DNA from: Mytilus trossulus
Lineage: Eukaryota; Mollusca; Bivalvia; Mytilida; Mytilidae
Length of the DNA stretch: 64,000 nt
Assembly (NCBI RefSeq): GCF_036588685.1
Contig: NC_086373.1
Span: forward strand, 51,033,164 to 51,097,163
Reading direction: 5' to 3'
In this document: piece after piece, positions 46,186-57,605 of the stretch
Layout of the letters: the number at the start of each line of letters is the position of its first letter
Position numbering within the stretch: the stretch's first letter is position 1
The notes under the pieces: model-generated
Database searches by the model: none
Told to the model about the DNA's origin: nothing
What the model saw: only the letters and a program-made list of their open reading frames with translations
Program-made: the position numbers and the translations under genes

Positions 46186-47800
46186 ATAAAATTGAGAATG
46201 GGAATGGGGAATATGTCAAAGAGACAACAACCCGATCAAAGAGCAGAAGGCCACCAATGAGAAAATCCCGCACCCGGAAGTTGTCCTCAGCTTGCCCCTA
46301 AATAAAATTGTGTAATACTAGTAGTTCAATGGAAATGGACGTCACACTCAATTCAAAAACATATAAATGAACTCAAATTAAAAAACATAAAAGACTAATA
46401 AAGGTCAGAGGCTCCTGACTTAGAACAGGCGCAAAAATGCTGCGGAGTTAAACCTGTTTTGTGAGATCTCAACCCTCTCTGTAATTAGCAAATGTAGAAT
46501 AAAGAAACACATAGCAATGCGCACAGTAAAACTTAGTTTAAAAGTAGTCCGAGTCCCATGTCAGAATAGGTAACAAAAGAAAAATTACAAAAATACATCG
46601 ATTAACAAAGACCTACTAGTAGTTACTGACATGCCAGCTCCAGATCTCAATTAAACTGATTGAAAGATTATGCCTTTATCATATTAAATGCAAGAACAAT
46701 TCCTCCTGTTAGGGGTTTAGTATCATACCATCATAAAATATATGAGAGGGGTTAAGCATCATACCATCATAAAATATATGAGAATAAAATTGAGAATGGA
46801 AATGGGGAATGTGTCAAAGAGACAACAACCCGACCATCGAGCAGACAACAGCAGAAGGTCACCGATAGGTCTTCAATGCAGCGATAGATTCCCGCACCCG
46901 CAGACGTCCTTCAGCTTGCCTCTGAACAAATATATATACTAGTTCAGTGATAATGAACGCCATACTAAACTCCAAATTGTACACAAGAAACTAAAATTAA
47001 AAATAATACAAGACTAACAAAGGCAAGAGGCTCCTGACTTGGGACAGGCGCAAAATTGCGGCGGGGTTAAACATGTTAATGAGATCTCAACCCTCCGCCT
47101 ATATCTCTAGCCAATGCAGAAAAGTAAACGCATAAACGCACATTAAAATTCAGTTCAAGAGAAGTCCGAGTCTGATGTCAGAAGATGTAACCAAAGAAAA
47201 TAAACAAAATGACAATAATACATAAATAACATCAGACTACTAGCAGTTAACTGATATGCCAGCTCCAGACTTCAATTAAACTGATTGAAAGATTATGTCT
47301 ACATCATATAAATATCAGGCACAATCCTTCCCGTGAGGGGTTTAGTATCATACAATCATAACATATATGAGAAGAACATAACCCGTATCATGCCAACAAC
47401 TGGTTTTAGAATAAATGTGTTTATTTCCGATGCTGTATGAATATTAATACCAAAATATGCAAACCTTAATGACCTGACAACAAAATCGTAACTACATTCC
47501 TTCCGAGTAAGTCTGTTTAAAGGTTTGTTTAAATTTTGAGGTGAATGAGACATTTTTGAGCCTTGTAAAGAATATAACCATAAAAAATTTGATGTGAATT
47601 ACCTGTACGTATAAAATGTCTGCATGTTCATTTATATTTACGAATGATGTCCTTATACCGATGATAACATTTAGTAAATGTTTTGACTATTTTGGGATAT
47701 CAAAAACCCTGGTGTAATAATTTTTCAGTAATACAGATATTTCTTTCCTTGAAATCGTATACGTTGTTACCCACACGAACAACGACAGCCGTCAACATTG
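46186..47800 (-). repeat. Two tandem partial copies of a large mussel repeat with coding remnants
   Basis: The block AATGGGGAATRTGTCAAAGAGACAACAACCCG .. CCCGCACCCG .. GGCTCCTGACTTRG begins at 46196 and again at 46794. The second copy extends further, to about 47800. The extension contains, on the minus strand near 47380-47560, a decayed open frame (SPQNLNKPLNRL, DFVVRSLRFAYFGIN) that suggests an RT-associated retroelement protein. Related fragments lie at 14290, 18940, 48820-49010 and 49080-49215. Confidence 0.6.
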
Positions 47801-48239
47801 TGTTATTATTTAATACGGTTCTTCCCCTCAAGGAATAAATAACCTTCTCTAATTCTTCGTCAATTTATCTTTTTTTGCACCCATTGTATAAAAAAATTAA
47901 TGTGGTTAATTTGATCTCAGTTCTTCATTGGTTAAAATCCGATTATGACGTCTAATTTTCTTGTTTTCCTCTGAATTTCCAATTGTGGCGGCATGAAAAA
48001 AGGCGGCCTTATGACGTCACATAGAAAGAACACATCTTTTTGCAGATCATTCACAACGAAGGAATATTCTAACCTGCGTATTGTTTGAAAGTCAATAGAG
48101 AAACAGATTCCATCAAAAAATCTCGTGTAATACGATATTTATCCACCCTCGAGTTTATGTGTAAATATTATATAATATTAAATTCAAATCAAATTTATGT
48201 TTGACATAATAATGACGAGTTATTTAAAACACTAGTCTT
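47801..48239. other. 3' flank of the ITIH-type gene
   Basis: Noncoding stretch after the stop of the ITIH-type gene, read on the minus strand. I did not find a clear AATAAA on that strand close to the stop. Confidence 0.4.
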
Positions 48240-48478
48240 TCAAGCATGCATATCCGGTACGATGTACTTTGAAATATTTTCATCTAACAGGCCTTCCATA
48301 GGCTGGGGAACATTCCAGCATGTCGTGTCCTCTCCGGTAATAACGTTTTGTTTCTGGTCCAAATTCGTGTAGAAACGATACGCATGGCCATCTCCAACTT
48401 CCAAGAAATGACCATGTTCATTACCTTGCTTATCCAATGTAATCTGGAACAGCTTTGTAGATTTGTGTACAAGTTCTC
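48240..48478 (-). CDS. ITIH-type protein, last coding exon
   Basis: Third and last of three exons that together encode the C-terminal domain of an inter-alpha-trypsin-inhibitor heavy-chain-like protein, a secreted family with an N-terminal VIT domain, a VWA domain and this ITI-heavy-chain C-terminal region. Acceptor ATGTTGTTTTAG lies just before GAGAACTTG. Stop TGA at 48240-48242. The protein runs from GELVHKSTKLFQITLDKQGN to CWNVPQPMEGLLDEN and KYIVPDMHA, matching the family's ending pattern (CW..V....GL(I/L)D....YIV). The join to exon B is phase 1 and gives ASGVLGEL. In vertebrates the protein binds hyaluronan in extracellular matrix. Function in a mollusc is inferred only from the family. 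Confidence 0.85.
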
Positions 48479-48819
48479 CTAAAACAACATTATTAACATA
48501 ATTAACAATACAATTATGTGACAACCAAAGCTGAGGTATTCTTAAAACAAACCAGTGTGTAATACTAGTACAAAAATGACACGCGAGATAATTAAAAAGC
48601 GCCACATAATCATGTGCATATCCCAAGTCGAGGTCCTCCCTGACTTTAATAACATATCTGTCTTCCTTACGCAATGCCGAAATATGAAACATCTGTATTT
48701 GTGAGAGAGAGCAAATAGTATCACATCAGTTAAATTGATGCCTGAAGCTGACATGTCAGTAACTGCTAGTTGTCCTTTGTTCATTTATGCATCATTGTCA
48801 TTTTGCATAGTTTCTTTTG

Positions 48820-49010
48820 TTACCTATTCTGGCATCCGACTCCAACTGAGTTTTACTGAGCGTATTTCTATGTTGTTTTTTTTATTCTAAATCGGCTAGA
48901 GGCATAGGGGATGGTTGCGATCTCATCGTTTAACACCGGCTCATTTTTACACCTGCCCCAAATCAGGAGCTTCTGGTCTTTGTAAGTCTTGTAGACGAAA
49001 CCCGCGTCTA
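48820..49010 (-). repeat. Dispersed mussel repeat in the intron between exons C and B
   Basis: Reverse copy of the 46.4-46.6-kb block. AACACCGGCTCATTTTTACACC and AAATCAGGAGCTTCTGGTC correspond to GGTTAAAC..GCGCAAA and the AGGCTCCTGACTT stretch there. Confidence 0.6.
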
Positions 49011-49079
49011 GCGTATTAAATTATAATCCTTGTACCTCTGAAAACTATTGTATGATTTTAGTTAATTTATTTTATTTCG

Positions 49080-49215
49080 TGGCTAGCTTAGGACCACCTC
49101 CGGGTGCGGGATTTTTTCCCTTCGTTGAAGACCCATTGGTGGTCTTCGGCTGTTGTCTGCTCTTTGGTCGGGTTGTTGTCTCTTTGAAATATTCCCCATT
49201 TCCATTCTTAATTGT
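49080..49215 (-). repeat. Dispersed mussel repeat next to exon B
   Basis: GGTGCGGGATTTTTTCCC .. GTTGTTGTCTCTTTGAAATA and TTCCCCATTTCCATTC are the reverse of the 46196-46300 head. It ends about 50 bases from the donor of exon B. Confidence 0.7.
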
Positions 49216-49266
49216 ATTACTATATGATAATATAATTGTGTTATATGACTTTATGAAGTTCCTCAC

Positions 49267-49632
49267 CAAGTACCCCTGATGCAAACTGTGATATCCCTGT
49301 CTCTTTCTCTATATAGATGTTTAAGTAACTCATTGCCATGGTTGTATCCTGTTTCATATGTCGTCTGATGGTAACGATGATGTCATTTCCAAAGTCAATC
49401 GTCATAGTTCTGTCATGGCGACCAACATACTTCACGATGATTGCAACATTTTCCATTCGAAAAACGGTTTTGTCATCCCAAGATAGGGACGCACCATTTA
49501 ATAAAATGCTACTAGGTTTTACCACAATTTCCACAGAGTGTGTGCGTAAAAAAAGTTCCCCGAAGAAAGTTTTTAAGTCTCCGTGTTCATTTCTAGCAGT
49601 CGATTCCACAACTCCAGCATTGATAGTGACAC
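49267..49632 (-). CDS. ITIH-type protein, penultimate exon
   Basis: A 366-bp exon between the acceptor TTTATTATTTCTTAAG (before 49632) and the donor G/GTGAGG at 49267/49266. It enters in phase 1 (S-G/V-T-I-N from the exon at 51253-51366) and leaves in phase 1. The translation covers VTINAGVVESTARNEHG, FFGELFLRTHSVEIVVKPSS, and SLSWDDKTVFRMENV, and ends ASGVLG. It corresponds to the beta-rich middle of the ITI heavy-chain C-terminal domain, where vertebrate members have TYFGKL-type and SFSW-type blocks. Confidence 0.85.
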
Positions 49633-49639
49633 CTTAAGA

Positions 49640-51252
49640 AATAATAAAAAGAAAAAAAAAACATAAATGTGTTGTTATAGTTAGAGCTTTAAAAAAAAAG
49701 ATGAAACTATATTTATTCTAAAATATAAAGTGTTTCTAAATACAGAAGTTTTGAATTTTGATAGAATATAGTTAACAATTATCAGTATTGTACCGAGCGA
49801 TTATAATTAATTGCAATAGTGATACCAAGAATGCCGAGTATCAAAAGCACTGTTTAAAGTATCAGCTGTATGTCATGTCAAAATAAAAACTGTTTTCATC
49901 TAGTTGCAAAAAAATATTTGAAAATATGGGTAAAGTTTTTACTAGAACTTTCATACAAGAAGAAAGTAAGATAAGGTTTCCCTTTTTTGCCCTTGATTTT
50001 GGAAATCTTGGAGTACTTAAAATCTTTCAAATAACATTCTTCTTCGTACGTAGTCTTTCGTGGTGTTTTTTAAAATTTAGTTCCTTTAGTTTTGGAGTTG
50101 AGTGAAACTTTCCTGAAATAGTACACATCTTTGTTTAGGGCCAGCTGAAGCCTGTATCCAAGTGTGGGAACTTCTCGCTGTATGGAAGACCACTTGGTGG
50201 CATTATGCTATTTTATAAAATTTTGTTCGGATTGTCTTAACACATGTCCCATTTCCAGCCTCAATTTTATTTATATGTTTATAAGTCTGTATAAGATAGA
50301 ATTCAATTTTGTAGACTTTGTTTAAATTATTTAGAGTAGAGAATTTAGTGCAAATTGCACACAGACTGCTTAAATAACCTAGTTGTAAGATCTTGTAGAT
50401 GATATTTAGATATGAACCAAGGTTTTACCAACAAATATATTTATTCACATTTTTGATTTTAAATTTAAATAATGTTTCTTTTATATTTCAAGTATCTGAT
50501 CACATCACTTATTTCTATGTAATTTTGTTAAAAAAATATGTTTTATGTTTTCAAATCTACTAACTTGTCGACTTTCAAATTGGTTAAAGAAATGTTAAAT
50601 ATTTGACAATTGGAAGGCTTGATGGTAAAGCATAATGCACTCTATGTATATTCTCAGATTAGAATTTCATAAATCTATTTGTTACAAACTTTTATTGAAA
50701 ATAATCGCATTCTAATATTCAATATGACACTTCAATTCAGCTGGTTTTTTACTCATATTGTCTCCTTCGTTGATGTTTTTGATCAATTTGTTGGTATATA
50801 AACGTCAAGTGACAGACATTTTATATATGTTAAGGACATATACTTGAATTAATTATCAAACAAGTGTAATTGGAAACATTAAAAAACCGGATGCGTCTGT
50901 AAAAACGGTTTGATTTAATTTTAAAAACTTTAATAAATGTTTGTTATACTTCTATTTTCGAGCAACAATTTTTCTTTTTCTCCTGTTCTTACATCGTATT
51001 AGTTGCATTTCAACTATCTCTCAATGTTATAGTCCGGAACCTGCCTCACTGATCGACAGTAGACCTGTCGACAAAGTTAAAGATTGGGTCAGGATGCCAG
51101 GCTATCAATGTTAAATCTAACGTTGATATGGATCTACATTATCTATGAAATAAATATAGTCTTCACATAAAAAGTTAACAGCTGACTTTCAGGGGAAAAC
51201 GAATTCTTAGGAAATGACCAACATAAACAAGGATACTTTTTAGATACAGTAC
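49640..51252 (-). other. Intron between ITIH exons B and A
   Basis: A 1.6-kb A+T-rich intron. A fragment around 50000-50240 resembles dispersed repeats, and otherwise nothing was seen. Confidence 0.55.
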
Positions 51253-51366
51253 CTGACACTGGGTCTTTCACCAACTGGAGGATTTCACCATTCTTTGCTT
51301 TAATATTAAAACAAACGGGTAACTCTAGATCCTTCATGCGAACCATAAAGTGTGGATCTCCGCCAG
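51253..51366 (-). CDS. ITIH-type protein, exon with GDPHF motif
   Basis: A 114-bp exon between the acceptor ATCCTGTTTTAG (before 51366) and the donor CAG/GTACTG at 51253/51252. Encodes GGDPHFMVRMKDLELPVCFN followed by KNGEILQLVKDPVSG. The GDPHF and CFNI..G..L.L..DPV pattern is the hallmark start of the ITI heavy-chain C-terminal domain. The preceding exons (VWA and VIT domains) are not found up to the right edge, so the gene either continues beyond the satellite array or is broken. Confidence 0.85.
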
Positions 51367-51848
51367 CTAAAACAGGATACACATTTCATAATTAAATATT
51401 ATTATTAAATACCATATTTTAGTATGTGCATTTGAAGGTTTTTCAGACGGAAACCTTTAAAATCTCATTATATCATAACATTTGTCTAGAACAAAATATT
51501 TTAATTGCAACACAGTTGTAAGGCATTTTAACTAATTTATTAAAATGTGTGGTTCAAAAGAGCAACATTTGTATTAGCATCAAAAAGTCAAAGCTCGTTA
51601 TCAAACGGATGTATGTTTTTGATTGACTAAGATATTGAATATCATATACATGCTTCCTCGATTTCATCATTGTTCCATTTTTTCTGTGTTACCTTTAACC
51701 TAGAGAACAACAAACATTGCAGAAAAAATACCCATTTTTACTATTTGATGTCACGAAACACAGTAATGAAACCGTACAGTTAAGATTTGGTTTATGACAA
51801 ATATACTCCCAAAATAGATTTAGCTAACTAATTCATTTTCACCTTATT
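51367..51848 (-). other. Upstream intron sequence of the ITIH-type gene
   Basis: Noncoding, A+T-rich. It ends where the second CACTGG element starts. Confidence 0.45.
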
Positions 51849-52379
51849 CACTGGGGTAAAGCTGATGACCGTAACTGCATTCACGGTCATCCCAAGATGT
51901 CGGATGAAAAATTAGGTCAATATTTTTATTGTCTGTTAAGGTGTTTCTACGTCATTTTCTTTACAAAGCATACTTTGAAACGATGTAAATTCATAAAAGA
52001 TTCACACGGAAGTCACAAATCTCTACCGAGGAACGTGTATAAAACGGGAATTTGGATTTGAAAAAATCGCTAGGATGACCGTAAATCGTAATCGAAATGA
52101 CCGTAACAGGATTAGCGATTCATAACAAGGCTGACCGTAATTGGTTAAAAGATGACCGTAAATTGTTAAGGATGACCGTAACTTTTAAAGGATGACCGTC
52201 AATTCTAAGAAATATTCATATTTGTATTCATAATTTTTTGTCGACTTTGTCTCAATAGGGGTTCGTTTAGCGGTTATAAATATGTTTAATTTATCAGTTT
52301 CTTTTCAACTATTTGCCGTATTTAGAGTTTATGACAATGATAGTAAATTGCATATTTCTCGTAAATAGTTAAATAATTA

Positions 52380-52700
52380 AGGAATGACTGTAATATTTTT
52401 TTCTGTCTATGAAGAAATAACATAAAAAAATTTGGTGCACACTGAATAACGCGCGTAGCGGGTTATTCAACAGTGTGCATCACATTTTTTATGTTCTTTC
52501 GAATAGACAGAAAAAATATTAAAGACATTTCTTATAATTTAATTCTAAATTCCATTTTAAACCAATAGAAAACCATGAAAAAACGTTGATGGCGTCACGG
52601 TCACATGACTAAATTATGTCTATGGGCTCATAACAAAATAACGTCAGCCAATCAGAAGACGCATTACATCCAAAATTAAATTATTTATTGATAACAGCGT
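52380..52700 (-). repeat. Hairpin module, copy 3
   Basis: Reverse-oriented counterpart of 41700-42010, with hairpin arms around TTTGGTGCACACTGAATAAC and TTCAACAGTGTGCATCACA. Confidence 0.8.
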
Positions 52701-53099
52701 GAAATTTTGAATACAAATCAATCAGGTTCCCAAAGCGGGCATTTATACAATTACCAATAATGAAAGTATATGCAACATACATTGAAAATTATATAACGTG
52801 ACAGATATTATAATAGAAAATTAAAATAAATTTGTTCATCTGTATAGGACTGGAGACACCAATTCAAGGGACGGTGCTGTAGGATATACTGTTGATTGCG
52901 ATAGGCAATAACGGCAATCCTCCTCGTGTCGGAAGTAGATGAACAAAAATAAATAGAGAAACTGAATCCTGTCACTTAAAAAATGTTTTTTTTTAAATAA
53001 CAACAATAACTAATTTTGCGAAACATGGAATATAAATCTGCTTTTTGCAGTGTTTAACCAGGAATATACACAACTCTTTTCATACAGTTGAGTTCTCAC

Positions 53100-54090
53100 A
53101 AGACAGCAGCCGTAGCAATTTTTCTTGGGAATTTAAGTTTATGAAATTGGAACATGATTCAGATGTGATATAAATAGTGTCTGTCTTCGTTATATTTTGT
53201 GCAATAAAAGAGAAAATGAACTTCATTTTCAATATTACCAGAGTTACATTGCTGACATACGGTCTAAGGTTTGGAGGAGTACCCTGGTATCGTTCTATTT
53301 TAATCTGCAAATGGTGAGATGACACCCTCAATTTTGTTAATGATCTCCTACGCTAAAATTTTGTTATGATATTTATATAGATACTTTTCGAAACCATAAT
53401 TATCCTTAACTGTCACATACGTGCGGAGCTCTCCTTCTGATGTCTTGGTCAGTTGATCCTTTCAAAATTTGTATGCACGTCTCTTTCAATATTTTCCTGA
53501 TGGTATTATTTGAAATATTTTTCCCATCATTTAGATTTGCAAAACCAGGAAGAGTTTTTAAAATGTGTTGGCGAAAACTATACCATAACGATTTTTACTG
53601 AGAATATAGAGATTTGAATGCGGGTATGCATCTTGTAATAAAGGAAATTATTCTTATTTTTCAATCTAACCCAATAATTCAAAACAGACCTCATTAATTA
53701 AAAGTACAGTGGAAACCGACCAAGTTAAAATAAGGCTGCACAATTTGTGTTTTTATTTGTGCCGGCCAGAATGAATTTAAATACTGTGTAGCTTTTCACA
53801 AGTTAAATTTGAATACATTTTATCCATGCAAATTAGCTGGTTTTCATATCTAATTTTGCTATCAAGGGATTGAATGAGCTCCAAATTTCACTTCCATATA
53901 GAGGAATAAGCTTAATAGCATGCTCAAAAACATGCATTTAGTACTAGTTTTTAAGGATTTAGAGATAATATACCTATTAATTTACATGGTCTAGAGATTT
54001 TTCCAAATAGTTGGGAAGGTCATTGATGAAAATCTTAAACAGGTTAGGACTTATGTTCTCTCCTTGTATAACTCCAAACTGTGTAGGGGA
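53100..54090 (-). pseudogene. LINE ORF2 remnants in copy 2
   Basis: Reverse-strand counterparts of the RT and C-terminal blocks of copy 1 (40296-41240), again broken by stops and frameshifts. Confidence 0.6.
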
Positions 54091-55829
54091 GAATATAATA
54101 CAAATTGAAAGCGATGCGACGAAAATTTGAAGAAAAAAACCCATTAATTAAGCATAAGATTATCCAGCGGAATCAGATTAAAATCTTAACATCTGCCTTG
54201 AAATATACAAACGGTCCATTGACAACACCGGATCCGATGAAACTGCAAAATCTATTCGGCATTCAGTTGGTTTGACTGAGATTAAACATTCCGTAACAAA
54301 TGAAAAGCAATAATATGTTCAGTAAATATTCCATTAGATAAGGATTTCAATACGGAAATGAGGTCTTCGTATCGCCCTATCTCTTTTAGTTTTGCTTCAA
54401 TATTTGGTAATAGTTCATAAATATAAAAAAAGATGTGGTATAATTGCCAATTAGACAATTCTCCACTGGAGACCAAAATGACACAAAAATCAACAACAAT
54501 ATTAGGTCACCAGACGGTCTTCAACAATGAGCAAAGTACATACCGCATAGTCAGTATAAAAGGCCCTCTAAATAACAATGTAAAAGAAATTCAAACGAGA
54601 AAACTAACGACCTAATAAAGTTCATTTTTAATTCCGTTGGACACCCTTCTTGGACATAATCGCCACTGACTTTAAAATTAGAGGAACATCTTTTGAATGC
54701 TATAGTTAGTTCTTCTAAATTTATAATTTGGTTTTCACTTGTATAATTTAGATTTTTTTTACAGGTGTCCTCCAATAATATATATGCAACACTATCGTGC
54801 AAAGCAGGTGCAACATATATGCACCTGTTTCCTTGGGTTATAAGTTACAGGCAGGTTAAAATGTTTACATAGTAAGCACATTGTCTACAAGATAGCTCAT
54901 GTTCAAAGCTTGCAAGAATCCTCTTTCATTCGGATACGATTTAATACAGTTGGTGAACTATGTATTTGAAGCAATTCTTATTTTCTTCTACCTAGGGTAA
55001 TGCAGTCTTATAAATACGTTTTATACCAACACAATTAATTATTTAATACAAAAAAGGTAATACAAATACGGATATCTGTTAGAATCGATGGTCATCCTTT
55101 ATAAATTACGGTCATCCTTTACAAATTACGGTCATCTTTTTACCAATCACGGTCATCCTTGTTTTATGTTACGGTCATCTTGAAAATATTTTACTTACGA
55201 TTTACGGTCATCTTAGCAATTTTTTCAAATCCAATTTCCTGTTTCATACACATTTCTCGGTAGTAATATGTGATTTCCTTGTGATTCTTTTATACATTTA
55301 CATCATACCAATGTATGCTTTGTAATGCTCGTGTCACACTGTCCCGATTTTTATATACGATGGACACCCGAATGCGAAAATTATAAGTTCGTACGAAGTT
55401 GGTCCCGATCTCGTTTAAATACCAAAAAGTGACCGAAGCAAGTACGATGAATAACGAAGTCTATACGATGGTGTCGAAATTATCTACGATAGCAAAAGAT
55501 GGACATACGAAGTTTAACCGAAGACGGGTATTTAAGCTTCATATCTCAGCCGAAGCCTACAAGATGGATCACGAAGGCTACACGATGTATTACGTAGGCT
55601 ACACGATGAATTACGATGATGGCGCGATGGCCATACGATGTCTAAAATGCGTTCTACCCGTTTTAACTTTTCTATGATACGAACAGAATTTCGACAACAT
55701 ATCGTTTCTGTACAAGTCTGCCATGCATGGCGGGAAATCGATCTTTTTGTCTTATTCTTATAAAACTTAGTTTATTATCCCCTCGCCTACTACATGTATG
55801 TTGCGTGTAGATAAAATTGTTATGGACAC

Positions 55830-56095
55830 TCTAGAACCAAAAAGCTCAAAACTTGGTATGGTGTTACTCGCTAAGAATATCTGAAGCGCTATTGACTTTA
55901 CAGTTCAAAGGTCAAGGTCACAGTGGCAGTTGTCATACAAGGCAATATCACCCTTTTGGACACTCTAAAACCAATATGCTTCAAAAGATTTTAACCACAT
56001 TTGGTATATTGTTCCTCCTTGTATTAAATGATCTGACATTTTTTACGTTCAAGGTCAAAGGTCAAGGTCACGCCCTTGTGTTCTCTCCTTGAAAT
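55830..56095 (+). repeat. Dispersed bivalve repeat (AAGGTCAAGGTCAC type)
   Basis: ACACTCTAGAACCAAAA..GTTCAAAGGTCAAGGTCACAG is repeated in diverged form about 120 bp later (ACACTCTAAAACCAATATGC..CAAAGGTCAAGGTCACGC). Known to me as a common bivalve repeat. The open frame across it is not a gene. Confidence 0.6.
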
Positions 56096-56819
56096 AGCAT
56101 AATACACAGGAAATTGGTTGCTCTATTTTTTACCTATTGGTTCTAAAGACAATATTTAAGGTATTTCTAGTTACGTAATGTTTTGGTTGATTTCTAAAAA
56201 AATAGTTTATGTATCAAATATGCATATTCGATTTACCATTTTCTGCATGTGTCATAGTATACAAATATAGTGTCAATATTTGTCCCCAATATGTTACATA
56301 CGAGGATATGCCACGCTCGGCATTGCCTTGTTTTAACTGTAAAATGTGTAGACTAGTCTGAATAAGCACCCATAATTATGCCCATGTTTACTGATCTATC
56401 TTAAAGGTAAGGGAATGGGTTCGTTGATCCCTTTTTTCAAAAAGAGCTCTTTCCAGGAGAATATCATAATAATATAGACAAAAGGAAGGATGTGGAGAAA
56501 GCAAAAAATGTGCCAAAATATTACATATAGAAAACAAAATGGTTATGGAGTAAACATTCGTGTGACAACAACTCAGACGATACATAAAAAAATCAAAATA
56601 AGGAAGAAAAAGTTGGTTTCCCTATATAAGTGTACTTGCAGTGTTGGTGTACGAGGCGCGTTTATGATTTTCATTATGTTACTTGATATATATATATATA
56701 TGAAAAATTGACAAAAAATAATATTTGACTTGTAAAGGTAAATCCTGAGTGGTTAATAGCTGCTCTTCTTGTTCCATTTGAATTAATAGAAACAACGCAG
56801 TCGCCTTTCTTGATCTCAT

Positions 56820-57008
56820 AGGGGAGCTACCATTTGATTTTTATGGGGGGGCTAGGATGAAATTCGAAAAAAATAGGCAGGACAGGAGTTTTGAGTAAAA
56901 AAAAAAAGGCAGGATGACCCACTTGCAAAAAAAAAAGTCATGACGACATTTTAGGTAAAAAAAAATTTTCTTCCTAGCCCCCCCATAAAAATCAAATGGT
57001 AACTCCCT
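56820..57008. mobile_element. MITE with GGGAGCTACCATTTGATTTTT ends
   Basis: Same family as 31617-31893: GGGGAGCTACCATTTGATTT plus G run at left, and C run plus ATAAAAATCAAATGGTAACTC at right, with GGCAGGA/A-run interior. It is nested in the TAA-flanked element. Confidence 0.8.
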
Positions 57009-57605
57009 AGAATCATATGATAGGAGCTCCATGTTTTGTGATCGTCTTTCTTAACTGTCGTATTAGACTGACCAGTGCATATTGCGCATAGCACTTTAAA
57101 TGTATTTTAGCGCGAAAATTAACTTAAATTTAGCTGGATTTATTGCCGTCGTAGTTCCATCTTTTCGCCTTCGTACTTTTATTCGATGGCAACACGACGG
57201 GATTACGAGGTATTCAATTAGTCGTGTTGCCATCATAAGACCTTCGGGTAGCTTCGTGATTCATTCGTGTAGACATCGTAATGTCAAAACTGCCCGATGG
57301 AAACACGAATGCAATACGATGTTCAAAGATGCATTCCCGGTGACATTACGATGGTGAGGATGCTGATACGAATTCAATACGAAACCTCAACATCGGACGC
57401 ATCTTCGGGGATTTTTTAACATGTTAAAAAATTTAGAACCCTTCCCGAAGTTGTCCCCGAAGGCTAGAAAAAGTGGCCGATGGTTCTACGAGGGTCAAAA
57501 ATGGCACTACGAATAGCCCGATATGGATACGATCAGACCCGATTTTGAAAATTTCCACAATCGTGTTGCCATCGGCGTAAAAATCGGGACAGTGTGACGC
57601 GGGCA

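Larger units (their letters stand above)
51849..55325 (-). mobile_element. CACTGG element, copy 2 (inverted, interrupted)
   Basis: Starts with CACTGGGGTAAAGCTGATGA at 51849 and runs in the opposite sense to copy 1. It has the same GATGACCGTAA array (52074-52200), hairpin module (52380-52700), LINE tail and remnants (about 52700-54090), coding-like segment, and mussel repeat (54430-54620). Its far arm stops at CTTTGTAA (55318-55325), where copy 1 continues for about another 130 bases to its CACTGG end. The missing piece is displaced by the element at 55326 and the array beyond. Confidence 0.8.
55326..57605. mobile_element. PIF/Harbinger-like nonautonomous element with TAA flanks
   Basis: The left end TGCTCGTGTCACACTGTCCC and the right end read inward TGCCCGCGTCACACTGTCCC are inverted repeats that stay alike for about 28 bases (..GATTTTTA). 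TAA is present on both sides (55323-55325, 57606-57608). TWA duplications are characteristic of PIF/Harbinger. It is 2280 bp with no transposase. The left arm is full of TACGATG and CACGATG motifs (55350-55650), and the right arm (57170-57600) of CGATGG/TACGA motifs. The interior carries a GGTCAAGGTCAC-type bivalve repeat (about 55830-56090) and a MITE at 56820-57008. Confidence 0.75.

Noticed and set aside
55399..55677. Plus-strand 92-codon frame
   Set aside because: It lies in the TACGATG-rich arm of the TAA-flanked element, and its residue pattern follows the DNA motif repeats.
55853..56092. 79-codon frame with KGQGHS pattern
   Set aside because: The pattern derives from the repeated GGTCAAGGTCAC dispersed repeat.
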